Source of the DNA: Heritagella_A intestinalis
GTDB lineage: Bacteria > Bacillota > Clostridia > Oscillospirales > Acutalibacteraceae
Assembly (NCBI GenBank): GCA_904418995.1
Contig: CAJFQF010000002.1
Location: 62,001 to 126,000, forward strand
DNA: 64,000 nt
Reading direction: 5' to 3'
Shown here in pieces: positions 57,263 through 64,000 of this stretch. The position numbers and the translations under genes were made by a program. Every line of letters starts with the position of its first letter. The first letter of the stretch is position 1. Under the pieces are notes generated by a model. It made no database searches. It saw nothing but the letters and a program-made list of their open reading frames with translations, and was not told the origin of the DNA.

Positions 57263-57544
57263 ATGATTGCTTACAGCGGAGAAATTATGCTTTTGGAAAT
57301 CCACCGGAATGCGCTGTCCCGTCAAGCGGAGGAAACAGGAAAGGGCCAGCGCCTGGTGGAGGCCATGGATGCCGCTATCAAAGCGTTAAAGGAACAGCCA
57401 GAAATGCGTCGTGCTGTTGGGATGCTGATGAACGACGAAGAGAAAAAGATTTTCGCTATTCAACAGCTTAGCGCTTATCCGAATTGCGAACTGACAAAGG
57501 ATACTGTCCAAATTGCCATTGCGGCGTTGGAGAAAGACTCTTAG
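57263..57544 (+). CDS. Small helical protein (93 aa)
   Basis: ATG 57263 follows AAAGGAG. The product is mainly helical (QRLVEAMDAAIKALKEQPEM, then AVGMLMNDEEKKIFAIQQL). It has its own promoter and is followed by a hairpin, so it forms a monocistronic unit at the border of the accessory region. Function unknown. Confidence 0.65.
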   Translation: MIAYSGEIMLLEIHRNALSRQAEETGKGQRLVEAMDAAIKALKEQPEMRRAVGMLMNDEEKKIFAIQQLSAYPNCELTKDTVQIAIAALEKDS

Positions 57545-57558
57545 CAGAGTCTTTTCTC
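57530..57558 (+). terminator. Terminator overlapping stop codon
   Basis: GAGAAAGACTC and GAGTCTTTTCTC form an 11-bp stem with one bulged base around a TTAGCA loop containing the stop codon; the T-rich arm serves as the tail. It separates the accessory region from the right arm. Confidence 0.55.
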
Positions 57559-57564
57559 AAAATT

Positions 57565-57599
57565 GTAAGTCTATATTTTATATAAGCAAGTCTATATTT
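57565..57599 (+). repeat. 21-bp-spaced tandem TCTATATTT motif
   Basis: GTAAGTCTATATTT (57565-57578) and GCAAGTCTATATTT (57586-57599) are 21 bp apart. Near-identical pairs with the same offset occur at 62108-62142 (plus) and 36158-36192 (minus). The AT-rich stretch continues to about 57630; the next gene starts at 57681. A regulator-binding site or phage promoter is likely. Confidence 0.65.
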
Positions 57600-57680
57600 A
57601 TAAGTAGTATATATACATTTTAAAATCGAAGCATTGCTCTGGTAAGTTGATTCGCAGTGTGAGTGAGAGAGGTGTCGCTA

Positions 57681-58121
57681 ATGGAAAATAAAGCTACTAT
57701 CAGACTGAAAGACCTTCCGTTAAAGGAATGGGAGCAAACTGTATGGATGTTTGAGAGGGACATTGATAGCTGTTTAGACAAAAGTTGGATGGAGAATATT
57801 GCCAAAGCAGAACATCGTGAGCTGTGCGAAATATTGCGCACTATTAAGAAAGCAGCTATGTCGAAGCCCATAGAGGAATTGACGATAATGGAATATTTGC
57901 AGACCTGTAATCTTCAAGATATGGCTGAGGTTCTTTTTTATTACGCATTACAAATGGCACAAGACGTGGCTGGCATGGTGGGTGGAAAATTGACGGAGAT
58001 CATGGTGGTTAATGTACTGAAGCAAAGCAAGGGAAAGCTTATTCAAGAGTATATTAGCCTTTTGAAGCGTCCAGTATCCGAGCTAAGGGGGCAATGTTTT
58101 GACCAAAGAAAGAGCGATTGA
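57681..58121 (+). CDS. Unknown phage protein (146 aa)
   Basis: I chose ATG 57681 after AGAGAGGTG. The product is helical with alternating charge (TIRLKDLPLKEWEQTVWMFE, then CEILRTIKKAAMSKPIEELT). First gene of the right-arm early region. No family recognised. It overlaps the next gene by 23 bp. Confidence 0.6.
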   Translation: MENKATIRLKDLPLKEWEQTVWMFERDIDSCLDKSWMENIAKAEHRELCEILRTIKKAAMSKPIEELTIMEYLQTCNLQDMAEVLFYYALQMAQDVAGMVGGKLTEIMVVNVLKQSKGKLIQEYISLLKRPVSELRGQCFDQRKSD

Positions 58122-58503
58122 GATTTTGGAGCGCAGAACTACTATTCCGGACGGGGAATACACGTGGGAGCAAATCAATCAGGCTATCGATATGGCCATC
58201 TCCGCCCTCCGCCCTGTCAGCCGGGAGCAGGAGTTAGAGGCAGAGAACAAGGAGCTGAAAGAGCGTATTGTCAACTGGAGGAAGTACATGGCCCCCACAC
58301 GGGAGCAGGTGGAGATTTGGAGGGGAGAATGGGAAATGAACAGTAATTGGCCCGACACGATTATTTGTTCTAAATGTGCGCACAGATTTGATGTATGGAA
58401 ACATGAAGAAAAAGATTTCCATTTTTGTCCTCACTGCGGCGCTCCCATGACAGACGAGGCTGTGCAGATGATGATGGAGAGACTGGAGGCTCTGTATGAA
58501 TGA
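58099..58503 (+). CDS. Zinc-ribbon phage protein (134 aa)
   Basis: TTG 58099 follows AAGGGGGC. An N-terminal helical part (ERAIEILERRTTIPDGEYTW, EQINQAIDMAISALR) is typical of early proteins in Firmicutes phages. The C-terminal half has CSKCAHRFDVWK and FCPHCGAPM, a complete zinc ribbon. It overlaps the next gene by 8 bp. Function unknown, possibly regulatory. Confidence 0.7.
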   Translation: MTKERAIEILERRTTIPDGEYTWEQINQAIDMAISALRPVSREQELEAENKELKERIVNWRKYMAPTREQVEIWRGEWEMNSNWPDTIICSKCAHRFDVWKHEEKDFHFCPHCGAPMTDEAVQMMMERLEALYE

Positions 58504-58816
58504 CGTGCTATACCACTTATGCCGCCATTGCGTAGGAATTATGGATGGCTGGATGCCATATCCAGCGTGGTGTATAGCAGAACAATGCGGAATTAGTATA
58601 TCTACTGCAAGGCGAAGACTTAGAAAGCTAAAAGCTGATGGTTATGCTGAGACAGTAGTACATTATTGGAACGAATATGACGACCTGCATCCGCCTTATC
58701 ATGGGTGGACAATAACATCAAAGGCACAAGAAACACCAGAATATAAAAAGGCGTGGGAAGCAGAGAAAAAACTATGCAGAGAAGTTTTTGGAGAGTATAT
58801 GTTTCCAGATGAATAA
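58496..58816 (+). CDS. Winged-helix DNA-binding protein (106 aa)
   Basis: ATG 58496 lies within the previous gene's end. CIAEQCGISISTARRRLRKLKADGYAE is a clear winged-helix recognition region followed by a wing. It is probably a small phage regulator or replication-associated protein. Confidence 0.7.
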   Translation: MNDVLYHLCRHCVGIMDGWMPYPAWCIAEQCGISISTARRRLRKLKADGYAETVVHYWNEYDDLHPPYHGWTITSKAQETPEYKKAWEAEKKLCREVFGEYMFPDE

Positions 58817-58829
58817 TTGGAGGTGTTGC

Positions 58830-59006
58830 ATGAAGATAGGTGACCGGGTTGTCTGCATAGTGAGTGATGTACGAAGAGTGATAACAAAAATCTATACTCC
58901 AACAGCATCCGCTATGCAGATTATGGTACGAACAAATGATGGGTGGTTGTATCATGCGCCGTATAGTACATGGAGATTGGAGGCGTTGAAAGACGAGGGA
59001 ACTTAA
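58830..59006 (+). CDS. Small beta protein (58 aa)
   Basis: I chose ATG 58830 after GGAGGTGTTGC. The product (MKIGDRVVCIVSDVRRVITK, later WLYHAPYSTWRLEAL) looks like a small SH3-like barrel. Its 3' end overlaps a zinc-ribbon frame in the +1 frame. Function unknown. Confidence 0.6.
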   Translation: MKIGDRVVCIVSDVRRVITKIYTPTASAMQIMVRTNDGWLYHAPYSTWRLEALKDEGT

Positions 59007-59199
59007 CCTTTACCAGTGTGATATTTGCGGAACCCAATTCGCTCACAAAGACTTATGCCAGAAATGTGAACATGGCCATGTTCAGCAGATTAAGATTATA
59101 AAAACCCGCTATCTTCCCATCACGCAAGATAAAAGCGGAATGCCAACGACCATTACGCTTATGGGGCCAGATGGCAAGCACTATGTGTACAAGCGATAA
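58990..59199 (+). CDS. Zinc-ribbon frame without a canonical start
   Basis: The open frame from 58990 codes for NLYQCDICGTQFAHKDLCQKC and then a beta domain ending GPDGKHYVYKR, plainly a zinc-ribbon protein of early-phage type. Yet there is no ATG, GTG or TTG before the first Cys, and a stop lies at 58987. A lost start, a +1 shift from the preceding gene, or a rare start codon would each explain it. Confidence 0.5.
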   Translation, partial: KTRELNLYQCDICGTQFAHKDLCQKCEHGHVQQIKIIKTRYLPITQDKSGMPTTITLMGPDGKHYVYKR

Positions 59200-59214
59200 T
59201 AGGAGATGCCGAGT

Positions 59215-59523
59215 ATGGGGAATCGCATCCGAAGAATTTTTAGTCCTGTCCCAGAAGAAGAAATCAAAGACCTTATTCAAATACTTGGCATCCACAAAGA
59301 GCAGATTGGAGAATGTTCCACATGTGTACATTACAAAGGGAGCGACCTTCCGGGATATTGGACAGACTACGGGAGCTGTAAAGCGAAGAGCCCTCACTTT
59401 CTTGAAAAAGTCACTCATTTTAAAGTTCCTTGTTCTTCATATCAGGAGAACATCTGTGACGTTGAGAAAATCAAACGCAAAATCAAAGAGCTGGAGGCAC
59501 TGAAGGATGGCAAGAATGATTGA
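59215..59523 (+). CDS. Cys-containing unknown phage protein (102 aa)
   Basis: I chose ATG 59215 after AGGAG. It has helical ends and a middle with ECSTCVHYKGSDLPGYW, YGSCKAKSPHFLEK and FKVPCSSY, a four-Cys arrangement. The C-terminus overlaps the next gene by 17 bp. Function unknown; this Cys pattern recurs in early proteins of related phages. Confidence 0.6.
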   Translation: MGNRIRRIFSPVPEEEIKDLIQILGIHKEQIGECSTCVHYKGSDLPGYWTDYGSCKAKSPHFLEKVTHFKVPCSSYQENICDVEKIKRKIKELEALKDGKND

Positions 59524-60082
59524 TGCTGATGCACTGCAAGAGTTGTGCAACAAACGAATTAAGGATACTTGGAACAGCAAAACTGCTCCCGTATCCTGGG
59601 CAGAGGCCTATGCAGATTTTAAGGACGATATAGACAGCATTCCTGCTCTCACCCCGCCGAACAAGCCCCTGACGCTGGATCAGCTGCGGGAGATGGATGG
59701 GCAGCCGGTGTGGATTGTGGAATATCCAGACTGGGGGCATTGGGAACTGTCAGAAGATGCAAATGATTATATCGTTGACAGAAACCTTAATTTTTACGGA
59801 ATGAAGCACGATGATCCAGATGGAAGATACGGGTTGCACAAACTTGGTTGGCTCGCCTACTCCTACCCTCCCGCTCAGCAGCGGTGGATTAAAGAGGCAA
59901 ATATGCCTCCAACTAATGGTGACCACATTCGCGCCATGGACGACAAAGAACTGTCCGATTGGATCTGTAGCATTATGACAAGCGAATGTTGTGACAGGAC
60001 GTGTCCAGGCCGTGAATTTTGCGAACTTGGACATAAAGGATTACTTGATTGGTTACAAGCGACTTACAAGGAGGAAATTTAA
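59507..60082 (+). CDS. Unknown phage protein (191 aa)
   Basis: ATG 59507 overlaps the previous gene. It contains MIDADALQELCNKRIKDTW, LTLDQLREMDGQPVWIVEYP and a Cys-rich end (ECCDRTCPGREFC). This modular type, DUF-like early protein with a DQLREMDGQPVW motif, is widespread in Firmicutes prophages. No enzymatic motif. The next gene begins at the base after its stop. Confidence 0.7.
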   Translation: MARMIDADALQELCNKRIKDTWNSKTAPVSWAEAYADFKDDIDSIPALTPPNKPLTLDQLREMDGQPVWIVEYPDWGHWELSEDANDYIVDRNLNFYGMKHDDPDGRYGLHKLGWLAYSYPPAQQRWIKEANMPPTNGDHIRAMDDKELSDWICSIMTSECCDRTCPGREFCELGHKGLLDWLQATYKEEI

Positions 60083-60955
60083 ATGAAAGTGCATGGATAC
60101 AAAGTTTTTAATCATGATTGGACTTGTTCGCCGAACGGTAACTTGAAGCAGTACACCTGTCCGGGAAAATTTGAGGAAGATGTGAATGTTTCTGTGTGCC
60201 ATCAAGGAATGCATTTTTGCCGAAGAGCGGTTGATTGCTTTAACCATTACTCATTTAATCCTCAGAACAAAGTAGCAGAAGTCATTGCCTACGGAAAAAT
60301 TAGTGAGAACGGGGATAAATGTTGCACCGATAAATTGCAAATTGTCCGTGAAATTCCGTGGAGTGAATTGTTGGAGATTGTAAATACTGGAGTGGGTTGT
60401 ACTGGATACCAGAACAGCGGCGACTACAACAGCGGCGACTACAACAGCGGCAACCAGAACAGCGGCAACTACAACAGCGGCGACTGGAACAGCGGCAACT
60501 GGAACAGCGGCGACTACAACAGCGGCAACCGGAACAGCGGCAACTACAACAGCGGCAACCGGAATAGCGGCAACTACAACAGCGGCGACTGGAACCATTG
60601 TAAGTATTCTAATGGATGCTTCAATACGGAGTCTCCTAAAATCTTTTTGTTTAATCAGCTCAGCGAATGGACTTTTTCGGATTGGGTGAGAAGCCATGCG
60701 AGAGATATATTGTCCAAAATGCCAACTGTATTCCAATATGTATGCTTGAAAGAGATGTCTGAAGAAGAAAAACGGGCTTACCCTAATGCAGAAGTAACGG
60801 GAGGATATTTAAAAAAACTCGATGGTAAAAGTTTGCAGAGAAAACGGCAAGAATGGTATGATGGCCTCTCTGAAGAGAGCAAAAAAGAAATCAAAAATCT
60901 TCCGAACTTTGATAGGGATATTTTTAAGAAAATCACAGGCATTGATGTAGGGTGA
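60083..60955 (+). CDS. DUF7666-like protein with 12 pentapeptide repeats
   Basis: The 290-residue protein starts with MKVHGYKVFNHDWTC, a DUF7666-like module with CHQGMHFCRRAVDCF. Residues ~111-170 are twelve pentapeptides of type NSGDY/NSGNW, which would form a right-handed quadrilateral beta-helix. The C-terminal ~110 residues are helical and charged. Some pentapeptide proteins mimic DNA and bind gyrase, but nothing here shows that. The DNA repeat (15 bp, 60413-60592) is almost perfect. Confidence 0.72.
   Translation: MKVHGYKVFNHDWTCSPNGNLKQYTCPGKFEEDVNVSVCHQGMHFCRRAVDCFNHYSFNPQNKVAEVIAYGKISENGDKCCTDKLQIVREIPWSELLEIVNTGVGCTGYQNSGDYNSGDYNSGNQNSGNYNSGDWNSGNWNSGDYNSGNRNSGNYNSGNRNSGNYNSGDWNHCKYSNGCFNTESPKIFLFNQLSEWTFSDWVRSHARDILSKMPTVFQYVCLKEMSEEEKRAYPNAEVTGGYLKKLDGKSLQRKRQEWYDGLSEESKKEIKNLPNFDRDIFKKITGIDVG
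60413..60592 (+). repeat. Twelve tandem 15-bp repeats
   Basis: Twelve copies of an AACAGCGGC-headed 15-mer encode NSGxx pentapeptides. Near identity of codons implies recent expansion or slippage; copy number should vary among relatives. Confidence 0.9.
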
Positions 60956-60966
60956 GGGGGACTTAT

Positions 60967-61311
60967 ATGCAGTTTAGCGATAATGTATTTAGCAAAGTTA
61001 AGGGAGAGAAAGAATATTTGAGTATAACAATGAAGATAAGCGACGAAAGTGTTACTATAAAAAGGCAGCGATCAGCAGACGAGCCACAGCAGGTTTCCAA
61101 AAATATAGTAGTAATTCATGGTATAAGTTTTGATGTTATAGACCTGATACATGAGCTTGAAAGAATAGCTTCTACAGATGGATGTTTGCCATGTATGGGG
61201 TGCCGTCTTGATGTTGCAGGCAATTGTCAGGAGAAAGGGTGCGGTTTTATTCGTCGAGCGATCGAATTTATAGAGGCCATGAGTTGTCAGGCAAAACAAG
61301 ATGACCTATAA
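60967..61311 (+). CDS. Unknown phage protein with Cys cluster (114 aa)
   Basis: I chose ATG 60967 after GAGGGGG. The product has an alpha/beta N-terminal half and CLPCMGCRLDVAGNCQEKGC near the C-terminus, which probably binds zinc. Function unknown. Confidence 0.6.
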   Translation: MQFSDNVFSKVKGEKEYLSITMKISDESVTIKRQRSADEPQQVSKNIVVIHGISFDVIDLIHELERIASTDGCLPCMGCRLDVAGNCQEKGCGFIRRAIEFIEAMSCQAKQDDL

Positions 61312-61372
61312 ACAAAGTTTGTAGCGATATTGACGATGATTATTGAAAAACCTAAGCACAAAGGAGTGAAGA

Positions 61373-61687
61373 ATGGTGAGAATCAAGCAAGTAACTGAAA
61401 ATCGCATCCTTTTTACCAATGGGGATACGATTACGTATGACCATATACAAGACTGCTGCGAACATAACTACGCAGATTTCGAACAGATAGATGATATTGC
61501 ATATCAATTTGAGTTTGAAGAGCCCATTGCTTTCGAGCCTGTATATGATGCAGGATTTCGGTTTGGGAATCCGTACAAAATGATCTTCGTCCCATGCTAT
61601 TCTGACCAAAATGGATTTTATTCCAATGAGGTTGATATTTTTTACAATGGTCACCTTGTTCTGACGATTAACGCTCAAGGGGCGTAA
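61373..61687 (+). CDS. DUF7448-like phage protein (104 aa)
   Basis: ATG 61373 follows AAAGGAG. The product is beta-rich (VTENRILFTNGDTITYDHIQ, CCEHNYADFEQI, PYKMIFVPCYSDQNGFYSNE) and matches a widespread small phage/prophage family with DCCEHNYA. Role unknown. Confidence 0.7.
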   Translation: MVRIKQVTENRILFTNGDTITYDHIQDCCEHNYADFEQIDDIAYQFEFEEPIAFEPVYDAGFRFGNPYKMIFVPCYSDQNGFYSNEVDIFYNGHLVLTINAQGA

Positions 61688-61699
61688 GGGAGGATACGT

Positions 61700-61891
61700 A
61701 TGAATCAGCTTGACACTTGCTGTACTTGCCGTATGCATAGCCGCTGCGGCGGTATTTTCAAAGAGCATTGCACCCGCTACAAGGCTAAGCGCCGTGAATA
61801 TGAGTACCAGGATGAACGGAAAGCCAGGATGGAAGCCATTGCCCGGCATTACCGGCCCGACACTTACCGGCGCATCCGAGGAGCTCAATAA
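61700..61891 (+). CDS. Small Cys-rich protein (63 aa)
   Basis: ATG 61700 follows GGGAGG. CCTCRMHSRCGGIFKEHC forms a compact Cys cluster before a charged helix (YEYQDERKARMEAIARHY). Probably zinc-binding; function unknown. Confidence 0.6.
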   Translation: MNQLDTCCTCRMHSRCGGIFKEHCTRYKAKRREYEYQDERKARMEAIARHYRPDTYRRIRGAQ

Positions 61892-61911
61892 AGGGTGCAT
61901 TTGCTTTATTT

Positions 61912-61949
61912 GGTACTATAAATGTGTCGATACTGAATGTCGGGATTGA
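61912..61949 (+). promoter_or_regulatory. Promoter-like element copy 3: GGTACTATAAATGTGTC plus two 13-bp units
   Basis: GGTACTATAAATGTGTC (61912-61928) runs into GTGTCGATACTGA (61924-61936) and ATGTCGGGATTGA (61937-61949), each 13 bp. The same element lies on the minus strand at 27054-27118 and 34783-34834. The ATG of the next gene is 16 bp beyond. Confidence 0.65.
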
Positions 61950-61964
61950 TTGTGGGGGTGTTGC

Positions 61965-62111
61965 ATGGGGAAACCAATGGTAGATGAGCAGAGAGAAATC
62001 CTTGACGCACTGGTAGAAGAGCTACAAGGTAAAATTGAAAATCTGGAAGTAGAGAATCAAGCCTTAAAATCGGAGCTCCTGCGATTGCAGGGGTTAAAAA
62101 CCAATTTGTAA
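61965..62111 (+). CDS. Small coiled-coil protein (48 aa)
   Basis: ATG 61965 follows GGGGGTG. The product has a classic heptad run (QGKIENLEVENQALKSELL), suggesting a dimeric coiled coil. It is directly controlled by the promoter-like element copy 3, and its stop lies inside the next tandem motif. Confidence 0.6.
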   Translation: MGKPMVDEQREILDALVEELQGKIENLEVENQALKSELLRLQGLKTNL

Positions 62112-62142
62112 GTCTATATTTTCGATTGGTAAATCTATATTT
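62108..62142 (+). repeat. 21-bp-spaced tandem TCTATATTT motif
   Basis: GTAAGTCTATATTT (62108-62121) and GTAAATCTATATTT (62129-62142) abut GGAGG of the next gene. Same arrangement as 57565-57599 and 36158-36192. Confidence 0.65.
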
Positions 62143-62154
62143 GGAGGAATTGAT

Positions 62155-62397
62155 ATGCGTATAAAAGGCCAACAGCCGATTTGCAAAGAGCCGGATCGCT
62201 ATTTTGTCTGCATCAATTGCGGATGTGAATTCTATGCAGGTAAGGGGGAGTACGCTCCTGCCGTTTACAAAAACGAAAGACGATACGTCTCAATCTGTCC
62301 AAAGTGCCACAGCAAATCTTATTCTCTGGCTATGCAGATGCTTTCACCCAATCAGGTATATGAATACTCTAAACTTTCAAAGACTGGAGCGATTTAA
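62155..62397 (+). CDS. Zinc-ribbon protein (80 aa)
   Basis: ATG 62155 follows GGAGG. It has FVCINCGCEFYAGKG and SICPKCHSKS, a complete zinc ribbon, and a short helical tail. Probably nucleic-acid binding. It lies immediately after the tandem motif, so it may be directly controlled by it. Confidence 0.7.
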   Translation: MRIKGQQPICKEPDRYFVCINCGCEFYAGKGEYAPAVYKNERRYVSICPKCHSKSYSLAMQMLSPNQVYEYSKLSKTGAI

Positions 62398-62399
62398 AA

Positions 62400-62924
62400 A
62401 TGCGTAAATACACACAAGAAGAATTTGACCAGTTCCCCGCGGACGAATGCGGATACAAGCAATGCCCATCAGGGGATTACACGCTGATCCAAAAATTTCC
62501 CGAGTACTGCTCCTTCGGCGATTGGTGTTCCTTCGGCGAGTGCTGCTCCTTCGGCGAGTACTGCTCCTTCGGCGATTGGTGTTCCTTCGGCGAGTGCTGC
62601 TCCTTCGGCGAGTGCTGCTCCTTCGGCGAGGGCTGCTCCTTCGGCGATTGGTGTTCCTTCGGCGAGTGCTGCTCCTTCGGCGAGCGTTGTAAATGTGAAT
62701 TTGGGGAGTTTCAGGCAATGTACACCGTCGGAGGGTTTGGTTCAGAGGGACGTACCACTTATTTCTTCCATATGGTAGATGGAAGCATCTGTGTTCGCTG
62801 CGGGTGTTTTACAGGAACTATTGATGAGTGGGAAAGCAAAGTGAAGAAAACACACGGCGTAACACCTTATGCGCAGGTTTATTTGCTGATTGGCGCCGCT
62901 GTAAGAGCTATGTGTAAAAAATAA
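62400..62924 (+). CDS. Hexapeptide-repeat protein (CSFGDW/CSFGEC type)
   Basis: ATG 62400 follows two bases after the previous stop (174 residues). Residues 37-96 are ten six-residue repeats, CSFGxx, which in the register F-G-x-x-C-S look like a left-handed beta-helix turn. The flanks contain N-terminal EEFDQFPADECGYKQC and a C-terminal domain with HMVDGSICVRCGCFTGTIDE. Similar proteins are annotated only as hypothetical. The repeat DNA (18 bp) is almost invariant. Confidence 0.7.
   Translation: MRKYTQEEFDQFPADECGYKQCPSGDYTLIQKFPEYCSFGDWCSFGECCSFGEYCSFGDWCSFGECCSFGECCSFGEGCSFGDWCSFGECCSFGERCKCEFGEFQAMYTVGGFGSEGRTTYFFHMVDGSICVRCGCFTGTIDEWESKVKKTHGVTPYAQVYLLIGAAVRAMCKK
62508..62687 (+). repeat. 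Ten tandem 18-bp repeats
   Basis: Ten copies of an 18-mer with the shared core TCCTTCGGCGA encode CSFGxx units. Very high identity implies recent expansion; copy number is expected to vary. Confidence 0.9.
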
Positions 62925-62967
62925 GGGTAATGTTTGTTCTTATAAATTGCGGAAGGAGCCGTATGAA

Positions 62968-63168
62968 TTGATTGTTTTTCCATACGTAAAGAATGTAGAG
63001 TTTGCAGACGGTGACATCTATGTTCGCAATCGCAAAATCCGACTGGGTTTCTATTTTCCGGCGGAAGGCGTTTTATTTGTTTACCCAAGATATAACAAAT
63101 ATAAGGAGCGCATACAAAATCAATTTCAAGGATTTTTACGCCAACATTACTGGAGGGATGAGGATTGA
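62968..63168 (+). CDS. Unknown small protein (66 aa)
   Basis: TTG 62968 follows AAGGAG at 9 nt; an upstream TTG lies in the ribosome site. The product is beta-rich (IVFPYVKNVEFADGDIYVRN, RKIRLGFYFPAEGVLFVYPR). Its stop overlaps the next start. Function unknown. Confidence 0.55.
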   Translation: MIVFPYVKNVEFADGDIYVRNRKIRLGFYFPAEGVLFVYPRYNKYKERIQNQFQGFLRQHYWRDED

Positions 63169-63731
63169 CAAATAAAGAACGGTTTCAAGCGATTTGCAGA
63201 ACCAATATCAAAAGGGAGGGAATTGACGCGCTGCTTGCTTGGTTAGAGCAGAAATCTGACTTCTACACGGCTCCGGCCAGCACTCGTTACCATTTAAATG
63301 AAGAAGGAGGTCTGTTGACCCATAGCCTTCATGTTTATGACCGGCTCTGTCAGCTCAACCAGCTGTTCCAACTCACGGACTCCAAGGAAACTTTGTCTAT
63401 CATTTCTCTATTCCATGACCTGACAAAGGCAAACTGTTACAAAAAGGGGTTTCGCAACGTAAAGGAGGATGGGAAGTGGGTGCAAAAACCCTGCTATGAG
63501 TTTGATGAGAAGTTCCATTATGGCGGACATGGAGCAAAATCGGTATTCCTGATTGGACGCTTTATGCGTTTGACACCGGAGGAGGCTGTTTGTATCCATA
63601 ATCATATGGGCCCATATGATAAGCCCGTAGGAGATCGTTCTCTTAATCAGGCATATGAGCAGTATCCTTTGGCTTGGCTGCTTCACGCAGCAGACAGTGC
63701 CGCAACCTATATTGATGAAGTAAAGGAGTGA
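63165..63731 (+). CDS. HD-domain phosphohydrolase
   Basis: TTG 63165 follows GGAGGG. The metal-binding residues of the HD superfamily are in order: THSLHVYDRL, LFHDLTKA, HGAKSVFLI, HNHMGP, LLHAADSA. HD proteins of phages hydrolyse nucleotides or cyclic signals, or act on nucleic acids; the substrate is unknown. It directly precedes the annealing protein gene, suggesting the DNA metabolism module. Confidence 0.85.
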   Translation: MTNKERFQAICRTNIKREGIDALLAWLEQKSDFYTAPASTRYHLNEEGGLLTHSLHVYDRLCQLNQLFQLTDSKETLSIISLFHDLTKANCYKKGFRNVKEDGKWVQKPCYEFDEKFHYGGHGAKSVFLIGRFMRLTPEEAVCIHNHMGPYDKPVGDRSLNQAYEQYPLAWLLHAADSAATYIDEVKE

Positions 63732-63735
63732 CCAA

Positions 63736-64000
63736 ATGGAAGAACTGAATATTTTCCAGAAGATTGAGAGAGTTCGTCATGCGATTGGCGGTGTGCTGAA
63801 GAAGAGCAAATCCGGGTATGGATACAACTACACTCCGGAAGAAGAAATCCTGTTTACGGTTGAAAAAGAAATGGACAAACTTCACTTGACTCTTTATCCG
63901 GAAATCGTCCCCGGCACGATGCAGATCACCCCATTCAGCTACCAGAAAACCAAGTATGACAAAGCGGCCAAGAAGACATATACAGAAACGGTCAACGACA
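63736..64000 (+). CDS. ERF-like single-strand annealing protein (partial, runs off right edge)
   Basis: ATG 63736 follows AAAGGAG, with 88 residues visible. The N-terminus MEELNIFQKIERVRHAIGGV and the later GYGYNYTPEEEILFTVEKE resemble the ERF family of phage recombination proteins that anneal complementary strands. It continues beyond the window, where the rest of the replication/recombination module is expected. Confidence 0.7.
   Translation, partial: MEELNIFQKIERVRHAIGGVLKKSKSGYGYNYTPEEEILFTVEKEMDKLHLTLYPEIVPGTMQITPFSYQKTKYDKAAKKTYTETVND

Noticed and set aside
60413..60592. Regular 15-bp repeats that could look like a CRISPR array
   Set aside because: Repeats are contiguous, in frame and coding for pentapeptides; no spacers.

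Overview
The window is about 64 kb of a temperate tailed phage (or phage-plasmid) of a Gram-positive, probably clostridial gut host. Purine-rich AGGAGG ribosome sites, many GTG/TTG starts, a BppU/Dit/S74-type baseplate, ThyX, several BRO/KilAC antirepressors and mobile-element families typical of Clostridia point that way; the host itself is inference. No rRNA, tRNA, CRISPR array or insertion sequence was seen. The left edge cuts a baseplate gene and the right edge cuts a recombinase gene, so lysis genes and the rest of the replication module lie outside.

Left arm (1 to about 37.1 kb, all minus strand). Read in the direction of transcription: a control block rich in antirepressors, two DNA methyltransferases (the Dam-like one is frameshifted) and ThyX; an 819-residue protein with the catalytic DxDGD signature of the two-barrel RNA polymerase superfamily (YonO/RdRP-like); a PIN-PhoH ATPase, a metallophosphoesterase and an HU protein; then terminase, portal, a protease-scaffold fusion with an internal start, major capsid, connector genes, major tail, a RuvC-type resolvase, tail chaperone, a 1876-residue tape measure, Dit, an S74-terminated tail protein and fibres. 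Intrinsic-terminator-like hairpins follow several of the most abundant structural genes.

Junction (37.1 to 38.45 kb). About 1.3 kb has no convincing gene. It starts with AT-rich DNA holding several palindromes and passes into a stretch almost lacking A on the plus strand. Transcription diverges on either side, which makes it a candidate origin or control region.

Middle (38.5 to 57 kb). This looks like a plasmid or integrative-element accessory region: a Cro/CI-type repressor facing a consensus promoter with an operator, a long plus-strand run of small genes (LPD11-like, zinc-ribbon, methyltransferase fragments), a self-contained AAA ATPase plus PD-(D/E)XK-like nuclease cassette, a tyrosine recombinase, a DUF4942 methyltransferase, a second repressor with an ImmA/IrrE peptidase facing a DUF262-type protein across three evenly spaced operators, and a MazF/PemK toxin.

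Right arm (57 to 64 kb, plus strand). Small early-type phage genes, several with zinc ribbons or HTH folds, two genes built on exact-length peptide repeats, an HD-domain hydrolase and the start of an ERF-like annealing protein.

The most interesting signals are the predicted single-chain RNA polymerase together with a promoter-like element found at three distant loci (TACTRTAAATGTGTC followed by 13-bp ATGTCG-type repeats). One copy lies directly upstream of the gene run leading into packaging. A second unrelated tandem motif (TCTATATTT repeated at 21 bp) also recurs at three loci.
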